The notes below the pieces were generated by a model. The model searched no databases. It was not told the DNA's origin and was given only the letters and a program-made list of their open reading frames with translations. Positions 42,925 to 56,070 of a stretch of 64,000 bases of DNA are shown one piece after another. The position numbers and the translations under genes were made by a program. Within the stretch, counting starts at the first letter, position 1, and every line of letters begins with the position of its first letter. Source of the DNA: Craterostigma plantagineum (lineage: Eukaryota > Streptophyta > Magnoliopsida > Lamiales > Linderniaceae); NCBI GenBank assembly GCA_027422505.1, contig JAPQWV010001117.1:59001-123000 (forward strand), in the 5' to 3' direction.

Positions 42925-43977
42925 CAGTGGCGAGGCTATGCCGCTGGCAATTTTTTAAATTATTTATAGCTGAAAATGATAATATATGTGTAATTATGGA
43001 AATTGATGATTTTTTTTTCAAATTATCTAATTTGACCCCACTAGAATTATTAACTTATCTTATAATTGGACCCCACTAGATGGATGTATTCAAACTCTCA
43101 GAAAAACTGTAACCGGTCCGGGGATCAACGGTTCGGTTAATCGTGGTCAACGGGTTACAGTTGAAGCCGTAATCGAACTTTATTTAATACGGTTAGGTTA
43201 AGGTTATCCAATTTTCTAACCATAAACCGCCGGTTATAACCGAGAATTCACATGAAAATTAAACCATGGTTTGAGTTTTCTGATTCAGTTTTTATTCTTC
43301 ATTAAATTAGAAAAGGGTTGGAATTCTTAATTTTTTAATGATTCATATGACTACAAAGAAGCATTACGTGTTTTTTTGTATCTTTCCGAACATCATATCT
43401 ATTTGCGACTTCTTTTTATTCATGTTGATATTTGTTACAAAATTTGCGTAATTCTAAAGAAGCCATCGAAGAATTATTCGAGGTTCATAATTCTACATTT
43501 ATTTTTGGTCTTAGATCATCGTTAAAATTGCATATTTTCAAACTAACCTTCATTTACAATTTTGGGCGATATGTATTATACAAATGAAAGAGATAGTTGA
43601 ATATTTCCAGCATTCGCGAAGTATTTCGGTAGCAAGATGAGCGAATATCGTATTTTCTTTTTATAGTATTCAATGTATAATTATTATTTTTAATGTTTAA
43701 TGTTTTTCTTTATAAATTTCTAAGTTGAAATGAAATTGTTTAACTTTATTGAAAAAGTAATTTTTAAAAAAATTGAAACCGTAAACCGTGGGTTCAAACA
43801 GTAACTGCTCCTCCGGTTACAAACCGTAACAGTTACCCCCATAACCGAAACCGTGGTTACCGCGGTCCGGTTACCGGTTATACGCTTATGCAAACCATCG
43901 GCGGCTCATAACCGTGAACAGTAACCGTAACGGTATGAACACGTCTACCACTAAACCCTACTTTGGCTCCGCCAATG
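42925..43977. mobile_element. MITE with CAgTGGCGgaGCC termini, host of a second MITE
   Basis: The left end cagtggcgaggctatg (42925) pairs with the right end tttggctccgccaatg (43962-43977). The flanks ctaatatt and tatatatt are only weakly alike. Without the inserted hAT element (43081-43947) it is about 180 bp. The outer text cccactaga/ccactaaac is continuous across the insertion. Confidence 0.5.
43081..43947. mobile_element. hAT-type non-autonomous element
   Basis: The ends TGGATGTATTCAAAC and the reverse complement of the right end, TAGACGTGTTCATACC, are imperfect inverted repeats of the hAT tAGAxGTGTTCA type. The flanking ccactaga (43073-43080) and ccactaaa (43948-43955) match at seven of eight bases, the hAT duplication length. 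The inside has inverted blocks of accgtaacggtt words near both ends and AT-rich sequence in the middle. No transposase frame is seen. Confidence 0.65.
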
Positions 43978-43985
43978 TATATATT

Positions 43986-44788
43986 CCGGCCTAATCTTTT
44001 ACCATTACATAACATGGCGATTAACTTTAAACTAAGATATTCCTTATTTACCTACGTATTACTAAAAATATATATCAAAGGTTGCATTAAATTCCGAAAG
44101 TAAAAACACGTGAGTTTTGAGAAAATGCATAGCATGATAAGAGAAACTAAATGAAAATCAAAAGCAAAAAGGTTCCGAAGAATAATGGAATGAAAACCAG
44201 CAAATATATTTATTTTTAATAAATAATATAAAAAATCTATATTTGGTGGAGTAGTTAGTAATAGAAGTGTTAAAAACCAATCCGACCAGCCAACCCGACA
44301 CGAACCGCACGCGAAAATAGAATGTTTGGGTTAGCATTTCGACCTGTTTAAGTAAATGGATAAACCAAACCCACCCAAATATTAAGTGGGTCAGGTTAGG
44401 GTTCGAGTTTTCAACACGAAATCAACCCGAAATCAATCCGTTTATCAACTCATTTAACTCGAATAATATAAACTATTAACAATATCCTTAAGATAAATAA
44501 AATAATCTGCTCTTATTTAATTATATGACTTGTATTATTTGGAATTTTATTGTTGTTGGTGAGAATAGTGAGCCAAAACATTGATGATCGATGTCATAAA
44601 ATATTGAGATACAGCTGAAGATCGTATAGCTTGAACAGAGGAAGAGAGTTGATTCTACTTCAGTTAAATAAGTTGATTCTGCAGTTTAAATGTGGACAGT
44701 CCGATTTGGTGGCAAATGATCGATGGCTTGGATTAATACTGTTGTCACTTAAAGAAGCGTTCAGCAACTTTAAGTGGGATGGAGCGCG
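43986..44788. other. Mostly unassigned; possible hAT MITE piece at 44262-44470
   Basis: From 44262 (agaagtgttaaaaacc) to about 44470 the sequence carries aacccgac/gggtcaggtt words typical of another hAT MITE group, without matching ends. The rest has no recognisable feature. Confidence 0.3.
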
Positions 44789-45786
44789 TGTAATACCCAC
44801 AAAATTTATATAGGATTACTTCAATAATATTCAAAATGTTCGAAATCGACTTTCGAACAAGAAACGATTTCTTTTCAAATCGAGCCCAAAATTTACAATT
44901 GGGCCCGAAAAAATTTAAGTGGACCAAAAATTTATATATGGGCCAAATGAAGAAAATAATGGCCCTAAATAAAAGGTTGGAAGTTTGGTACTTCAGTAAA
45001 ATTTAAATGGGCCAAAAACAAGAAATGAAAGCCCAAATAAATAAATAAATAAAAACATATAATAATAATTAAATAAAATAAGGGACATCAAAAGCGAAAA
45101 TGAGAGAGTGGGAATTAATAAAGTTGGTTGGTATAATAAAATAAAAAAAAATTCTTACCTATTAATGCAACTAATACAACCTCGTTGGTTACATAAGGAC
45201 AAGATAAGGACCCCTAATACACCTCATTGCTTTAGGACAAATTTACAACCCATAAGATAAAGAAAAAGAGAGGGAGGCCACGTTGGAGAGAGCTCATCAT
45301 CATCTAATCACCATTACCTAATTTATGGAATAGAAACAAAGACTCCTCAACTAATACACCTCATTTGGTGCATGAAGACGAGAATGATAATCAATAAGTA
45401 AAAGAAAGAAATGGACAGGAAGGGAGGAAGAGGAACCGAGAGGGAGCCGCGGATACGTTGAGGGGCTCGTGATCGGAATTTTTAGGGTCGGGATTACGGA
45501 CATAAGGTAGGTGAAGATCACCTGCGTACTTAAACGATATTAGGATTGGTGAATATTACATGCTTACATGATCGTGATTAAATTCTTCGTGCCTACATGG
45601 TAGTGATAATTTACTTGCATGAATTTTGTGTTTTATGCTCATATGAATGTATATATATTTATTTCGGTTAGCTTAGGGAGGATGAATACTTGAAAATAGG
45701 GTTAGAAGACTTTGAATTAAGAGGATAGAGCAAAAATTTTAGTGGTGCAAATTAGAGTTTTCTAGGGTTTCTTTTAAATTTAAAGG
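44789..45786 (+). repeat. Chromoviral LTR H, 5' part
   Basis: The LTR starts TGTAATACCCACAAAATTT, like the sense start of E (TGTAATACCCGGG) and J (TGTAACACCCC). The U3-like part has many gggcc words. Hairpin 1 is gtaggtgaagatcacctgc (45507-45525), followed by cgtacttaaac. It is interrupted at 45786 by solo LTR J and resumes at 59635. Confidence 0.65.
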
Positions 45787-46267
45787 TGTACGACCCTACT
45801 TGCCTAATTAAAATAGTTGGCAGATTTCCGCAACGAAAGCCACAGAAAGCCCATTTTTTACAAAAAAAGTTTTGAAAGAAGTAAATAATATACATATCAT
45901 AAAAATAGTGTTACAAAAGACGTTCTTTACATGGGCCGAAGCCCCAAAAATCAAAATAACTAAAGCCACTCCACAGGTCACATCCATGTACCGCTCTCGC
46001 CCTCAAAAACCCGTGGAGTCACCGCCACCAGCCGCCAACCTAGTCCTGTCGTTCGCCGACGTCGGACTCATCATTACCTATAACACATAAAGGCCTGAGC
46101 GATACGCTCAGTAGGTGAATTCATGCAAATGCAGTGTGCACTCAATCTCAATCCCGACACCTCGCCACATGATATAATGCAATGCACGCTCGTTCCCACT
46201 CTCTACTCTATCTCAATATCAGGCCCTAGGTTGGACTCGGCACCTCGCGCGCAAGACATAAAGGTCT

Positions 46268-46412
46268 GGTCTAGCAGTGCCCACGCTACAGTCCACTGAT
46301 CGCTCACGTCAGCTTCCTCCCGTAGGTCGATAAAAGTCTGGTCGCTCACGCCAGACTAGCGGTGCCCACGCTACAGTCCACTGATCGCTCACGTCAGCTT
46401 CCTCCCGTAGGT
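46268..46412. repeat. Direct repeat of ~84-bp offset in LTR J
   Basis: The text tgcccacgctacagtccactgatcgctcacgtcagcttcctcccgtaggt-type block occurs twice, starting near 46279 and near 46363. It lies at the place where B and E also have duplicated blocks. Confidence 0.85.
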
Positions 46413-46630
46413 AGCCCCTTCCGCTACAGAGCTCAACCGATGGTTTGCACCTTGGGTTGCTCAAGCCCAAGTAGACAGATCGCTCACGTCTGTCTCCCAT
46501 CAGGTGCCTCATGAGTCCAACCTCAACTCCTCTAAGAGTACAACTGTCAAAATCGGCACACTCTACCCCACTCGATCGACACTATAAAGTGTCATCGCCC
46601 ACGCGGTCATCATCTCTCACATGTCGTGGT

Positions 46631-47562
46631 TAGGGATGGCAATGGGCCGGGCCTAGATCCGGACCCGCTTGGACCCGACCCTAATGGGCCGGGTATTTTC
46701 ATAATAAACGGGTTATGGGCCGGGTAATGGAATTTAATTCCTCTACCCGGCCGGGTCTGGGTTGGGTAGCGGGTTTAATGGGACCCGACCCGGGACCCGA
46801 CCCGGATAAATTATTCATTAACCTTTTATATATAATAGATACATCTAATTAGGGTTTGAGTTTTTTGGTTCATTTCTACAGTTCTACTTCACGAGCTTCA
46901 CGAGTGTGGCCGCATCCCACACCACCGGCGACCACCTAATCTACCACCGGCGACCACCTAAGCCACCACCTGCGACCACCACCTGGGACCAGCCACCACC
47001 GCCAGCGAACATCACCTGTGACCAGCAACGACCACCACACCTACACCACCTGCGAGTTGCGACCACCACCTGCGACCAGCAAAGACCACCACCACCTGCG
47101 ACCACCACCTGCGACCACCTCACATCATATCTTGCGACTGGACAAGTAAGCGATTTGGATTTTAATTGTTTGGCCATTTGTTAATTGTCTGGGCATTTGT
47201 AAATTTTGTAGATCTATGTTAATTGTAAGTGATTTGGAGAATATGTTAATTGTCTGGGCTTGATAGTTCATCCTACAGTGCTGTTTATTCTCTTGAATTG
47301 TCACGGCATTTGTAATTTTATAGATCTCTGTTTTTCTTGATGGGTTTGTTCTTAAAATATTTCAAGTGGGCAAAAAAATTGTTTGAAAATGTCTATTTAG
47401 GTGGGTCTGGCGGGTAAGGCGGGTCTTACCCGGTTATTTCGGGTCTCGGGCCGGGGCGGGTCTGAGCCGGGTCGGGTCGGGTAACTGGTCCAACTAAAAT
47501 TAAATGGGCCGGGTCTCGGGTCCTGCCAGACCCGACCCAGACCCAGCCCGTTGCCATCCCTA
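46631..47562. mobile_element. hAT non-autonomous element, 932 bp
   Basis: The termini tagggatggcaatgggccgg and (right) ccgttgccatcccta are inverted repeats. A perfect 8-bp duplication gtcgtggt flanks it (46623-46630 and 47563-47570). Subterminal blocks are cggacccg/gggccgggt-rich. The centre holds a ccaccacctgcgacc-type minisatellite (46910-47130). An open frame there (MAASHTTGDH...) is repeat-derived and not taken as a gene. Confidence 0.92.
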
Positions 47563-47989
47563 GTCGTGGTATGTCGTGGCGTGAAATGCACAATATGCAA
47601 GTCTCACAAAATACACATCTCACAAGAATAAAAATCACATACTTCGGCTCTCGCAGCAATTATAATAAGAGAAATTTATAGAAAAATACCTACTGGCATG
47701 TTACACTTAGTAGTCAGTCCCTCTCACTTTAACTTTATGAATTACTACAGCCATTAGACAAAAAGTTTGTTTCAACTCCCTCATCGGCAAATTACTATAT
47801 TGCCCTTTATCATTCCCAAATAAAAAGAAGAATTACAGAAAACCCTCTTAACGTAGAGAGGAACACACGTACAGAAGGCAAAACCAATCATCCTTCAACT
47901 CAAACCAAAGATAATGAAACTCGAGCAGTTTCTCATTAATCACGTCGTGTGCTTCTATTAATTCGCAATCTGTCCTCTAAGATTGATTA

Positions 47990-48369
47990 ATTGCATCTAC
48001 CCGTCGAACTACTTGCTCGCCGGTCTTTCACTCAAATCGTTCGCTCGCTGCAAGCTGGCGGCTGTCCGCATCGTTCAGGTCGTCGCTCTTCATTGCTCGG
48101 GGCGTAGGGACCACCGTGCAGGATGGTGATGTCCTTGCATCGGTGAGTCGCAGGCAATCGCAGCAGAAGGATTCCAGCGAGCTTGAGCTTCTATGAGTGT
48201 CTATCCGATAGAGTACTTCAGTTTTTTAGGCAATAAGACATTGTACTTCTTTTTAGTGACTCCAATTAATGTTTGGTTATGCATTGGCCGTCTTGGGCAT
48301 CCCAAGTTTCACCTGGTTGCTGTTGTTGGTTTGTTGGTGAAGCATTATTAAATACTCCTAGTTTAACTC
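47990..48369. other. GC-richer unique segment in element K
   Basis: The stretch with ctgcaagctggcggctgtccgc and ggaccaccgtgcaggatgg is much less AT-rich than the surroundings. It has no long frame. It could be captured host DNA, as in Pack-MULEs, but no gene is recognised. Confidence 0.35.
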
Positions 48370-51300
48370 AATTTGACAAGCTTTTTTTGCTTATATTATC
48401 GGTATTTCTTGCTACACTTTAAGTTCTTTCTTTTCACTACAAGTACTTAACCCCTTGTTCAAGTATTTTACAGATTATCATGGTGAAGTAGGCAGGAAAC
48501 GCCTTTTTTATGTTTTTAATGATCAATATAATTACCAGGTAAGATGTTTGATCAAAAACAACAATTTTTATCTTAGATAATATCATATATGGTAGTGACA
48601 TTGATCATCACCAAGGCGAAAATGAGTTGGCAAGCTCAACTTGAAGAACTTGAATTTAGTTGATAAATATATAAATTTAAGTGTTTTGACATGAAATGGG
48701 GTTCATCAGTCTCGATTAGGGTATTTAAGATTGAATTCAAGTACGTGATTAATATAATATACGTTCAATGATAGATCTTTTACGAAAACTAACCATTTTA
48801 GCGTTAGATGTATTGCCCCAATTAATAGGTTTTTCTCATAAATATCGGTATTTTGGAACCCAAATTAGGTATTTTCGCAAAATATGAGTATTTTTGATCT
48901 AAAAGTACTTGTAGCCCTTATTAAGTATTTTTAACGATGAATTCAAGTATCCGACTTGCCGAAAATAAACATGGGGAAAACTTCTTTTTTTAGTGTTTGT
49001 GATGATCAATGTACTCATTAGTTAGGATGTTTGATTAAAAGCTAACATTTTAGTGTTAGATGATCCATCCTCAATTCGCATGTATTTTTCGCATAAATAT
49101 TAGTATTTTTAGTCTAAAATTAAGTACTTTTAGCCCTAGTTAAGTATTTTAATGATGAATTCAAGTATTCGACTTACAACGAAAGTAAAGATGGGGAAAA
49201 CTTTTTTTTTTTTAGTGTTTGTGATGATCAATGTACTTATTAGTTAGGATGTTTGATTAAAAGCTAATATTTTAGTGTTAGATGATTCATCCCAATTCGC
49301 ATGTATTTTTCGCATAAATATGAGTATTTTTGGTCTAACATTAGGTACTTCTTGCCCTAATTTAGGTATTTTAATGATGAATTCAAGTATTCCACTTACA
49401 ACGAAAGTAAAGATGGGAAAAACTTCTTTTTTTAGTGTTTGTGATTACCAATGTACTTATTAGTTAGGATGTTTGCTTAAAAGCTAACATTTTAGTGTTA
49501 GATGATTCATCCCAATTCGCATGTATTTTTCGCATAAATATGAGTATTTTTAGTCTGAATTAAGTACTTTCCTCCCTAATTTAAGTATTTTAATGATGAA
49601 TTCAAGTATTCGACTTACAACGAAAGTAAAGATGGGAAAAACTTCTTTTTTTAGTGTGTGATGATCAATGTACTTATTAGTTAGGATGTTTGATTAAAAG
49701 CTAATATTTTAGTGTTAGATGATTCATCCCAATTCGCATGTATTTTTTGCATAAATATGAGTATTTTTAGTCTGAATTAAGTACTTTTCTCCCTAATTTA
49801 AGTATTTTAATGATGAATTCAAGTATTCGACTTACAACGATAGTAAAGATGGGAAAAACTTCTTTTTTTAGTGTTTGTGATGACCAATGTACTAATTAGT
49901 TAGGATGTTTGATTAAAAGCTAACATTTTAGTGTTAGATGATTCATCCCAATTCGCATGTATTTTTCGCATAAATATAAGTATTTTTAGTCTGAATTAAG
50001 TACTTTTCGCACCAATGTACTAATTAGTTAGGATGTTTGATTAAAAGCTAACATTTTAGTGTTAGATGATTCATCCCAATTCGCATGTATTTTTCGCATA
50101 AATATGAGTATTTTTAGTCTGACTTAAGTACTTTTCGCCCTAATTTAAGTATTTTAATGATGAATTCAAGTATTCGACTTACAACGAAAGTAAAGATAGG
50201 AAAAACTTCTTTTTTTTAGTGTTTGTGATGATCAATGTACTTATTAGTTAGAATGTTTGATAAAAAGCTAACATTTTAGTGTTAGATGATTCATCCCAAT
50301 TCGCATGTATTTTCGCATAAATATGAGTATTTTTAGTCTGAATTAAGTACTTTTCTCCCTAATTTAAGTATTTTAATGATGAATTCAAGTATTCGACTTA
50401 CAACGAAAGTAAAGATGGGAAAAACTTCTTTTTTAGTGTTTGTGATGATCAATGTACTTATTAGTTAGGATGTTTGATTAAAAGCTAATACTTTAGTGTT
50501 CGATGATTCATCCCAATTCGCATGTATTTTTCGCATAAATTTGAGTATTTTTGGTCTAAAATTAAGTACTTGTTGCCCTAATTTAGGTATTTTAATGATG
50601 AATTCAAGTATTCGACTTACAACGAAAGTAAAGATGGGAAAAACTTCTTTTTTTTAGTGTTTGTGATGACCAATGTACTTATTAGTTAGGATGTTCGATT
50701 AAAAGCTAATATTTTAGTGTTAGATGATTCATCCCAACTCGCATGTATTTTTCCATAAATTTGAGTATTTTTAGTCTGAATTATGTACTTTTCTCCCTAA
50801 TTTAAGTATTTTAATGAAGAATTCAAGTATTCGACTTACAACGAAAGTAAAGATGGGAAAAACATCTTTTTTTAGTGTTTCTGATGATCAATGTACTTAT
50901 TAGTTAGGATGATTAAAAGCTAACATTTTAGTGTTAGATGATTCATCACAATTCGCATGTATTTTTCGCATAAATATGAGTAATTTTAGTCTGAATTAAG
51001 TACTTTTCTCCCTAATTTAAGTATTTTAATGATGAATTCAAGTATTCGACTTACAACGAAAGTAAAGATGGCAAAAACATCTTTTTTTAGTGTTTGTGAT
51101 GATCAATGTACTTATTAGTTAGGATTTTTGATTAAAAGCTAATACTTTAGTGTTAGATGATTCATCGCAATTCGCATGTATTTTTCGCATAAATTTGAGT
51201 ATTTTTGGTCTAAAATTAAGTACTTGTTGCCCTAATTTAGGTATTTTAATTTTGAATTCAAGTATTCGACTTACAACGAAAGTAAAGATGGGAAAAACTT

Positions 51301-54300
51301 CTTTTTTTAGTGTTTGTGATGACCAATGTACTTATTAGTTAGGATGTTTGATTAAAAGCTAATATTTTAATGTTAGATGATTCATCCCAACTCGCATGTA
51401 TTTTTCCATAAATTTGAGTATTTTTAGTCTGAATTATGTACTTTTCTCCCTAATTTAAGTATTTTAATGAAGAATTCAAGTATTCGACTTACAACGAAAG
51501 TAAAGATGGGAAAAACATCTTTTTTAGTGTTTCTGATGATCAATGTACTTATTAGTTAGGATGATTAAAAGCTAACATTTTAGTGTTAGATGATTCATCA
51601 CAATTCGCATGTATTTTTTGCATAAATATGAGTAATTTTAGTCTGAATTAAGTACTTTTCTCCCTAATTTAAGTATTTTAATGATGAATTCAAGTATTCG
51701 ACTTACAACGAAAGTAAAGATGGCAAAAACATCTTTCTTTTAGTGTTTGTGATGATCAATGTACTTATTAGTTAGGATTTTTAATTAAAAGCTAATACTT
51801 TAGTGTTAGATGATTCATCGCAATTCGCATGTATTTTTCGCATAAATTTGAGTATTTTTGGTCTAAAATTAAGTACCTGTTGCCCTAATTTAGGTATTTT
51901 AATTATGAATTCAAGTATTCGACTTACAACGAAAGTAAAGATGGGAAAAACTTCTTTTTTTAGTGTTTGTGATGACCAATGTACTTATTAGTTAGGATGT
52001 TTGATTAAAAGCTAATACTTTAGTGTTAGATGATTCATCCCAACTCGCATGTATTTTTCGCATAAATTTGAGTATTTTTGGTCTAAAATTAAGTACTTGT
52101 TACCCTAATTTAGGTATTTTAATTATGAATTCAAGTATTCGACTTACAACGAAAGTAAAGATGGGAAAAACTTCTTTTTTAGTGTTTGTGATGACCAATG
52201 TACTTATTAGTTAGGATGTTTGATTAAAAGCTAATATTTTAGTGTTAGATGATTCATCCCAACTCGCATGTATTTTTCCATAAATGTGAGTATTTTTAGT
52301 CTGAATTAAGTACTTTTCTCCCTAATTTAAGTATTTTAATGATGAATTCAAGTATTCGACTTACAACGAAAGTAAAGATGGGAAAAACATCTTTTTTTAG
52401 TGTTTGTGATGACCAATGTACTTATTAGTTAGGATGTTTGATTAAAAGCTAATATTTTAGTGTTAGATGATTCATCCCAACTCGCATGTATTTTTCCATA
52501 AATTTGAGTATTTTTAGTCTGAATTATGTACTTTTCTCCCTAATTTAAGTATTTTAATGAAGAATTCAAGTATTCGACTTACAACGAAAGTAAAGATGGG
52601 AAAAACATCTTTTTTAGTGTTTCTGATGATCAATGTACTTATTAGTTAGGATGATTAAAAGCTAACATTTTAGTGTTAGATGATTCATCACAATTCGCAT
52701 GTATTTTTCGCATAAATATGAGTAATTTTAGTCTGAATTAAGTACTTTTCTCCCTAATTTAAGTATTTTAATGATGAATTCAAGTATTCGACTTACAACG
52801 AAAGTAAAGATGGCAAAAACATCTTTTTTTAGTGTTTGTGATGATCAATGTACTTATTAGTTAGGATTTTTGATTAAAAGCTAATACTTTAGTGTTAGAT
52901 GATTCATCGCAATTCGCATGTATTTTTCGCATAAATTTGAGTATTTTTGGTCTAAAATTAAGTACTTGTTGCCCTAATTTAGGTATTTTAATTATGAATT
53001 CAAGTATTCGACTTACAACGAAAGTAAAGATGGGAAAAACTTCTTTTTTTAGTGTTTGTGATGACCAATGTACTTATTAGTTAGGATGTTTGATTAAAAG
53101 CTAATATTTTAGTGTTGGATGATTCATCCCAACTAGCATGTATTTTTCCATAAATATGAGTATTTTTAGTCTGAATTAAGTACTTTTCTCCCTAATTTAA
53201 GTATTTTAATGATGAATTCAAGTATTCGACTTACAACGAAAGTAAAGATGGGAAAAACATCTTTTTTTTTGTGTTTGTGATGATCAATGTACTTATTAGT
53301 TGGGATGTTTGATTAAAAGCTAACATTTTAGTGTTAGATGATTCATCTCAATTCGCATGTATTTTTCGCATAAATATGAGTATTTTTAGTCTGAATTAAG
53401 TACTTTTCTCCCTAATTTAAGTATTTTAATGATGAATTCAAGTATTCGACTTAAAACGAAAGTAAAGATGCGAAAAACATCTTTTTTTAGTGTTTGTGAT
53501 GATCAATGTACTTATTAGTTAGGATGTTTGATTAAAAGCTAATATTTTAGTGTTAGATGATTCATCCCAATTCGCATGTATTTTTCGCATAAATATGAGT
53601 ATTTTTGGTCTAAAATTAAGTACTTGTTGCCCTAATTTAGGTATTTTAATTATGAATTCAAGTATTCGACTTACAACGAAAGTAAAGATGGGAAAAACAT
53701 CTTTTTTTAGTGTTTCTGATGATCAATGTACTTATTAGTTAGGATGTTTGATTAAAAGCTAACATTTTAGTGTTAGATGATTCATCACCATTCGCATGTA
53801 TTTTTCGCATAAATATGAGTAATTTTAGTCTGAATTAAGTACTTTTCTCCCTAATTTAAGTATTTTAATGATGAATTCAAGTATTCGACTTACAACGAAA
53901 GTAAAGATGGCAAAAACATCTTTTTTTAGTGTTTGTGATGATCAATGTACTTATTAGTTAGGATGTTTGATTAAAAGCTAATACTTTAGTGTTAGATGAT
54001 TCATCGCAATTCGCATGTATTTTTCGCATAAATTTGAGTATTTTTGGTCTAAAATTAAGTACTTGTTGCCCTAATTTAGGTATTTTAATTATGAATTCAA
54101 GTATTCGACTTACAACGAAAGTAAAGATGGGAAAAACGTCTTTTTTTAGTGTTTGTGATGACCAATGTACTTATTAGTTAGGATGTTTGATTAAAGCTAA
54201 TATTTTAGTGTTAGATGATTCATCCCAACTCGCATGTATTTTTCCATAAATGTGAGTATTTTTAGTCTGAATTAAGTACTTTTCTCCCTAATTTAAGTAT

Positions 54301-55540
54301 TTTAATGATGAATTCAAGTATTCGACTTACAACGAAAGTAAAGATGGGAAAAACATCTTTTTTTTTTTGTTTGTGATGATCAATGTACTTATTAGTTAGG
54401 ATGTTTGATTAAAAGCTAACATTTTAGTGTTAGATGATTCATCACAATTCGCATGTATTTTTCGCATAAATATGAGTATTTTTAGTCTGAATTAAGTACT
54501 TTTCTCCCTAATTTAAGTATTTTAATGATGAATTCAAGTATTCGACTTAAAACGAAAGTAAAGATGGGAAAAACATCTTTTTTTAGTGTTTGTGATGATC
54601 AATGTACTTATTAGTTAGGATGTTTGATTAAAAGCTAATATTTTAGTGTTAGATGATTCATCCCAATTCGCATGTATTTTTCGCATAAATATGAGTATTT
54701 TTGGTCTAAAATTAAGTACTTGTTGCCCTAATTTAGGTATTTTAATGATGAATTCAAGTATTCGACTTACAACGAAAGTAAGATGGGAAAACTTCTTTTT
54801 TTAGTGTTTGTGATGACCAATGTACTTATTAGTTAGGATGTTTGATTAAAAGCTAACATTTTAGTGTTAGATGATTCATCCCAATTCACATGTATTTTTC
54901 GCATAAGTATGAGTATTTTTAGTCTGAATTAAGTACTTTTCTCCCTAATTTAAGTATTTTAATGATGGATTCAAGTATTCGACTTACAACGAAAGTAAAA
55001 ATGGGAAAAACTTCTTTTTTAGTGTTTGTGATTATCAATGTACTTATTAGTTAGGATGTTTGATTAAAAGCTAATATTTTAGTGTTAGATGATTCATCCC
55101 AATTCGCATGTATTTTTCGCATAAATATGAGTATTTTTTGTCTAAAATTTAGTACTTGTTGCCCTAATTTAGGTATTTTAATGATGAATTCAAGTATTCG
55201 ACTTACAGCGAAAGTAAAGATGGGAAAAACTTCTTTTTTTAGTGTTTGCGATGACCAATGTACTTATTAGTTAGGATGTTTGATTAAAAGCTAACATTTT
55301 AGTGTTAGATGATTCATCCCAATTCGCATGTACTTTTCGCATAAATATGAGTATTTTTGGTCTAAAATTAAGTAGTTGTTGCCCTAATTTAGGTATTTTA
55401 TGATGAATTCAAGTATTCGACTTACAACGAAAGTAAAGATGGGAAAAACTTCTTTTTTTAGTGTTTGTGATGACCAATGTACTTATCAGTTAGGATGTTT
55501 GATTAAAAGCTAACATTTTAGTGTTAGATGATTCATCCCA
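48370..55540. repeat. Satellite array, ~219-bp monomer, about 30 copies
   Basis: The monomer includes gtgttagatgattcatccc, aattcgcatgtatttttcgc, aagtattttaatgatgaatt and cgacttacaacgaaagtaaa. Equivalent positions recur at steps of about 217-220 bp (for example 51803 to 52023, and 53550 to 53989 for two units). One unit is cut short near 50004. Homogeneous copies run from about 48980 to 55540; 48370-48980 holds strongly diverged copies. Some monomers leave a 62-codon frame open (MLDDSSQFACIF...), but others break it, so it is not read as a gene. Confidence 0.95.
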
Positions 55541-56070
55541 AAAAATAATGATATTTATGTTAAACACTGGGAATTAGGGTGAGTGAAGACTAAAATGGTG
55601 GGGTTTAACCAAAAATCTTACAATAAAGACACTGACCTTTATCAAGACCACAAACGAGTTTGCTAGCAAACTCACCTTCGTACAAGGTTAAGTACTTGAA
55701 TTCAATAATAAAATAACTAAATTGGAACTAAAGTACTCAATCTGATGCTAGAAATACAGATATTTCTGCTAAAAATACTACGAATTAGGGTGAGTCATAT
55801 AAGACTCAAATGGTGGGTTTTAACCAAAATCTTATACATTAAAGACACTGACCTTCATCGACACCACAAACGAGTTCGCTAGAAATTTCACCTTCAAAAA
55901 TACTAATATGTATGCAAAAATACGTGCCAGTTGGGGCGATCTAAACGTACATTGTATTTATTAGCAAGGATTACAGGTCTTACAAATTTAATCTCAGTGC
56001 ACACTTGCTAACCAAAAACCTTGGAGAGAATAGGAAAAGGCAAGAACCATTCATAAATGGTAAGTCTTTG
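55541..56070. repeat. Diverged repeats at the right edge of the array
   Basis: A ~120-bp block (aattagggtgagt...ggtttaaccaaaa...aaagacactgacctt...caaacgagtt) occurs at about 55572-55680 and again at 55786-55895, a 214-bp step. In reverse complement the text at 55690-55960 reads like diverged satellite (gaattcaagtactt, gcacgtatttttgcat, tagtatttttg), so these are inverted relatives of the monomer. Confidence 0.7.

Noticed and set aside
46906..47184. Pro/Thr-rich frame MAASHTTGDHLIYHRRPP...
   Set aside because: It comes from a ccaccacctgcgacc minisatellite inside a non-autonomous hAT element and has no gene context.
49275..55270. A 62-codon frame (MLDDSSQFACIFRIN...) repeated many times in the array
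   Set aside because: It follows the satellite monomer, is broken in most monomers, and has no recognisable domain. Its similarity between units is explained by array homogenisation.
48370..55540. CRISPR-like array
   Set aside because: The monomers are ~219 bp, contiguous and without spacer/repeat alternation, in plant DNA with Mutator-type ends.
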